Shown: positions 60,755-64,000 of the stretch, piece by piece | How the letters are laid out: each line of letters opens with the position of its first letter | How positions within the stretch are numbered: position 1 is the first letter of the stretch | Assembly (NCBI RefSeq): GCF_037975245.1 | Contig: NC_092579.1 | Span: forward strand, 15,834,178-15,898,177 | DNA: 64,000 nucleotides | Source: Apostichopus japonicus | Taxonomy: Eukaryota; Echinodermata; Holothuroidea; Aspidochirotida; Stichopodidae | Direction of reading: 5' to 3' | The notes under the pieces: model-generated | The model's database searches: none | Seen by the model: the letters and a program-made list of their open reading frames with translations, nothing else | Told to the model about the DNA's origin: nothing | Translations under genes and position numbers: made by a program

Positions 60755-62836
60755 CCAAAAGAACATCGCAGAGTCGGTACACTGTGTGAATTCCAAACGC
60801 TGCTTGGACATCATCCATCTAGCGTACTTCGGAACCTTACGAATTTTCATTATCCCGAAGGAAAAGGTAAGGTAAAGTAAAATCATAAGCTTAGGAAGTT
60901 AATGACATGTGGTTAGGCCCACTGCGAACAAACAAACCTTACAGCTACAAGTAGTTACAGGATAAGTTAAGTTATGGCCTACAAATGGTCATGCTACACT
61001 TAGACTCGTTCCAATTGTACTGATTAGGCGTAGTGAACGCTCTTGCGGTAACAATTTCAGAACTTATGTATAGGCTTCCCTTGAAATCATATTCACGTAA
61101 ACGTTTGCACAGGTATAACTTAGTCATGCTATGTAACTAAGTTAAACTAAACACCAAACTACTGCCAGTACTGGACACTGTAATTGTGTAAAATTCTTTT
61201 AGTAGGCTTCAGCCTACTAGTACTAACAGTAGCTGTTTCTATCCCAATTATCGGTTTGGTTACTTTTGCTTATTTAAGAGGTCGTTGTTAAATATGCCTC
61301 CTGTAACCAGGGCTTGAAAATCCTATGCGCTGGGTGCCTGGGATTCCTTATTACTGTTCTCGGGCTACCAAACTTCCTGGCCGAAAACTAAATCTTGATA
61401 GTGCATTTTGTTCCTATATGAGCACAGAAGATACAACAATGTTTACAAACATGTTACGGGCTATCTCAAAATGGTATCAGGCTACCAAAATCTCCAGACA
61501 AAAAGCCAGACAAGCTAGTACTTTTGATATTGTCGAGCACGGTAACACCTTTTTAGTGGACATCCTCAAACCAACAGACAAAATGTTATGGAGAAAATCT
61601 TTGACTACCATTTTAACAAGTGATTAGGCCTACCCAATTACTGGTAGGTTAGGCCTACAGTATTTTACAAATCATTCCATGATCATTTGTATTTACTAAA
61701 CACTTAACTAAGATCAAGTATGATAATGAATAACTTTGAGTGATTTCAACTAACATCTAGATTGGATGATTCCTCTATGGCTTGATGACTGTCTCAGCAA
61801 CGGACTGTGATCGCGTGAACAAGCAAGAGCATCATAACCAAAAGAAATATTTCAGGCTTCATGTCATGCCATTATGTGAAATTTCATGAATGCATCGGGC
61901 AACAGTTGAGTAAATGATGTCGTCATGGCAGTTTGATTGCGAAAATCTTTGTTGTTGCACAAATCATTTATCCAGAGAGTTCTAGGTTGCATATTAATGA
62001 AAATATGAGCGCAGATTATATCGTGACAACTAAACAAACACATATCACATTTCAAGGATAAAATCAACAATTAATATTATTAAAGGGAAGTAAAGCTTTT
62101 GGAAAACATCTGTCATCATGATTCATCACATGACATGACATCACATGACATCATAAACCATCTACTAATGTGTTTTGTTTACATTCAAAGAACCATATCA
62201 AGAGTCAGGTATTCAACTACTCTAGGCCTAACATTGTAGAATATTTTTGCTCAGGATTCAATTTACATCAAGTGTTAAATTGTCTGCTACCTGAATATTC
62301 AGTAGGTCATGTGTCCAACAGTAAACAGTATTCTATTTCAATAGAACAGGGACAGTTTACTCATTAATCAAAGAGCTCCGTGGGAATTTATTTTCAAATT
62401 GTGGTAAAAGAAGTACATATACAGTAGGCAATACATTTTAAGTGACCACAACATTTCTGTGCCATCAATGTGTTGTGTTTAATACGAGAAATAAATCCTG
62501 AAATTTTTGAAAATGTATACAAAATCTTTGTATGTTTGTGCGATTGTGCATAAAAGATGAAAGCCTCATTGTACAGTAACTAGGTCTACAGATATTTCAA
62601 TTCAAAACCTCAGTATTTTGCATCAGTTGTTCCATTACATAATTCATACCAAACTGTACTTTATTTGCAGCTTTGCTCATAATTTAAACAAGAAACCCTT
62701 CAACCAAAATATTTCGAAGCAGATCAGACAGAGGGGAGTGGGGGGGGGGGATATGTGACCTTCCCAGATGCCACTGTAATTAATCCTTTTTGTAGATGTG
62801 CAATATGCTGATTTTCTGCTGGAAATGCTGCAACTG
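60755..62836 (+). CDS. Possible two exons of an unidentified gene
   Basis: Exon candidates are 60,755-60,866 and 62,796-62,836. The first follows a TTTTAG acceptor-like string, stays open for 37 codons (containing CEFQTLLGHHPSSVLRNLT and FHYPEGK) and ends at AAAAG|GTAAGG in phase 1. The second follows TTTTTGTAG, begins in the matching phase, reads VQYADFLLEMLQL and ends at CTG|GTACGT in phase 0. The joined frame looks protein-like but I do not recognise it, and no start codon or further exon was found before the window ends. It could be chance. Confidence 0.28.
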
Positions 62837-63400
62837 GTACGTAGTGGTGTCAGTATTATAACCTATTTACATCATGACATATATCAGTCGATTATTAACA
62901 GGAAGAAAATTATTGTGTGTTACATTACATTGCAAAAGTCTTAGATGTTTACATTTTTGTTGCACCAATTTTATATGCTCAGCTTTGCATCATCGATGCG
63001 CAACAGTACTTCATAGCAGATTTTATGACTGTTGCACAATGTTTGTTGGCAACGTACCAAGAATACAGTATGTTGTTTATTTGAACTACTGTATACCTCC
63101 ATATAAGGAAGTAACTGCAACAGGTTAAAATAGCTGTCAGTTGTGAGGTACTGATTTTACTAAATTCATATGTATAAATTAATTAAATGATGGTGTAATT
63201 GAATATCTAGCTGCACAACTCACTACAGATTGCTACAGGGTGTTTGAAGATCAATAGTGTATGAGGGGGCAATGTACCGTAGCAGTACTATTGATAGTGT
63301 TGTGTGGTATTACTGTGCCATAGTTCAACACTGGCAGTGCAGTAGAAATTACAATTATATACCAATTTATCGTTGCTTTTCAAATACTGCTTTTGAGTCT
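61629..63400. other. Right-flank region, otherwise featureless
   Basis: Apart from the weak exon candidate at 62,796-62,836, no gene was recognised. A poly-G tract at 62,740-62,750 and short ATGACATCAC repeats near 62,125-62,155 were noted. Confidence 0.4.
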
Positions 63401-63677
63401 GGAGTTGGGGTGATCCTTCAAATGTTCTGAATATTGAGCATTTATATGATTCCAAACATTTTCGTGGAGAATAAACCTGACACTCAGTAACTTCTCCTCT
63501 CACCTCTCTCCTCTCCTCATCTCTCCTCTCTTACCTCCAGTCTTCTTATACATACTTTCATCTTATCATTTCTTCTCAACTCAACTCAGGAGTTGGGGTA
63601 TTTCTTTGAAGTTTCTGAACACTGAGCGTTTACTGTAGATGATTCCAAATGTTTTTTTGGAGAATAATCAGACATTT
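63401..63677. repeat. Diverged tandem duplication of an 85-90-base block
   Basis: Copies at 63,401-63,485 and 63,589-63,677 share GGAGTTGGGGT, TTCTGAA-x-A-x-TGAGC-x-TTTA, GATTCCAAA and GGAGAATAA, in the same order. A TCTCCTCTC-rich stretch separates them. Confidence 0.8.
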
Positions 63678-63875
63678 GATATGTTATGCAGCTTTAAATG
63701 TGTTAAAATCAGTGGCTTTGTAAAGTCAACTTTTAAACGATAGTTAACATCTGAAGACAAACTGAACATACAGTATTACTAAAATGTCATAAAAATGGAC
63801 TGGATTGCAACAAATGTGTTGATAATTTAAACAGATACATCTAACTTTTTGAAAGGTTGTTAAAAATTGTCCCTC

Positions 63876-64000
63876 AAGGGTAATAATGATAATAATAATA
63901 ATAATAAATATATATATATATATATATACAGCACTTTACATTTAAAAAGAATACCTCAAAGCACTTTACATGGAACTAGAGCAAAAGGTACAAATAAAAG
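63876..64000 (-). repeat. (AAT)n/(TA)n tract and repeat tail reaching the window edge
   Basis: AAT and TA microsatellite (63,881-63,930) followed by GCACTTTACATTT and AAAGCACTTTACATGGAACT, the inverted form of the tail motif at 9,260-9,321. The element evidently continues beyond the window. Confidence 0.65.

Noticed and set aside
60483-60875. 130-residue single-exon protein
   Set aside because: No recognisable motif, no good start context, and overlapping open frames of similar length. At most its last part overlaps the weak exon candidate ending at 60,866.
61325-61627. 100-codon plus-strand frame containing SRQKARQ
   Set aside because: A similar SRQKARQ string occurs in a non-coding SUN intron near 32,120, so it more likely reflects a dispersed repeat than a gene.

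Overview
This window comes from an animal nuclear genome: AT-rich, with intron-rich genes, canonical GT-AG splice sites, microsatellites, minisatellites and non-LTR retrotransposon debris. The gene set (a SUN1/2-type protein, DMC1, METTL23 and a small ZAR1-like zinc-finger protein), the divergence from vertebrates and the repeat style suggest an invertebrate deuterostome. A sea-cucumber-like echinoderm is my best guess, but it is not proven. There are no bacterial, viral or CRISPR features. Exon structures were assembled by eye from reading frame, intron phase and recalled family conservation.

Layout. 1-7,700: no recognisable host gene; a purine microsatellite, a broken antisense LINE (2,745-3,870), a putative nonautonomous element bounded by short inverted repeats (4,266-5,580) and a degraded SINE. 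7,704-10,422 (minus): three-exon ZAR1-like CxxC protein. 13,016-17,698 (minus): five-exon METTL23. 18,780-19,390 (minus): dead CR1/Jockey-like reverse transcriptase. 21,030-42,523 (plus): seventeen-coding-exon SUN1/2 gene with an apparently complete 1,405-residue frame. 42,524-48,368: gene-poor spacer. 48,369-58,255 (minus): thirteen-coding-exon DMC1 with a complete 343-residue frame, convergent with SUN. 59,932-60,041: inverted partial copy of DMC1 exon 3 plus the start of the following intron. 60,755-62,836: a weak candidate for two exons of an unidentified plus-strand gene; otherwise repeats to the end.

Functions. DMC1 is the meiotic strand-exchange recombinase. SUN proteins of the inner nuclear membrane, paired with KASH proteins, move and anchor nuclei and tether meiotic telomeres. 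METTL23 is a class I methyltransferase, and ZAR1-like proteins act on maternal RNA in oocytes. All four families have germline or early-embryo roles, although METTL23 and SUN are broadly expressed. Human SUN2 and DMC1 also lie close together at 22q13.1, so the SUN-DMC1 pair may be an ancient linkage.

Most notable: the inverted DMC1 exon-3 copy, the SUN-DMC1 linkage, the single 2-kb coiled-coil exon of SUN, a tandem duplication that copied the splice donor of the ZAR1-like zinc-finger exon, and several short repeat families lodged in the introns of these genes.
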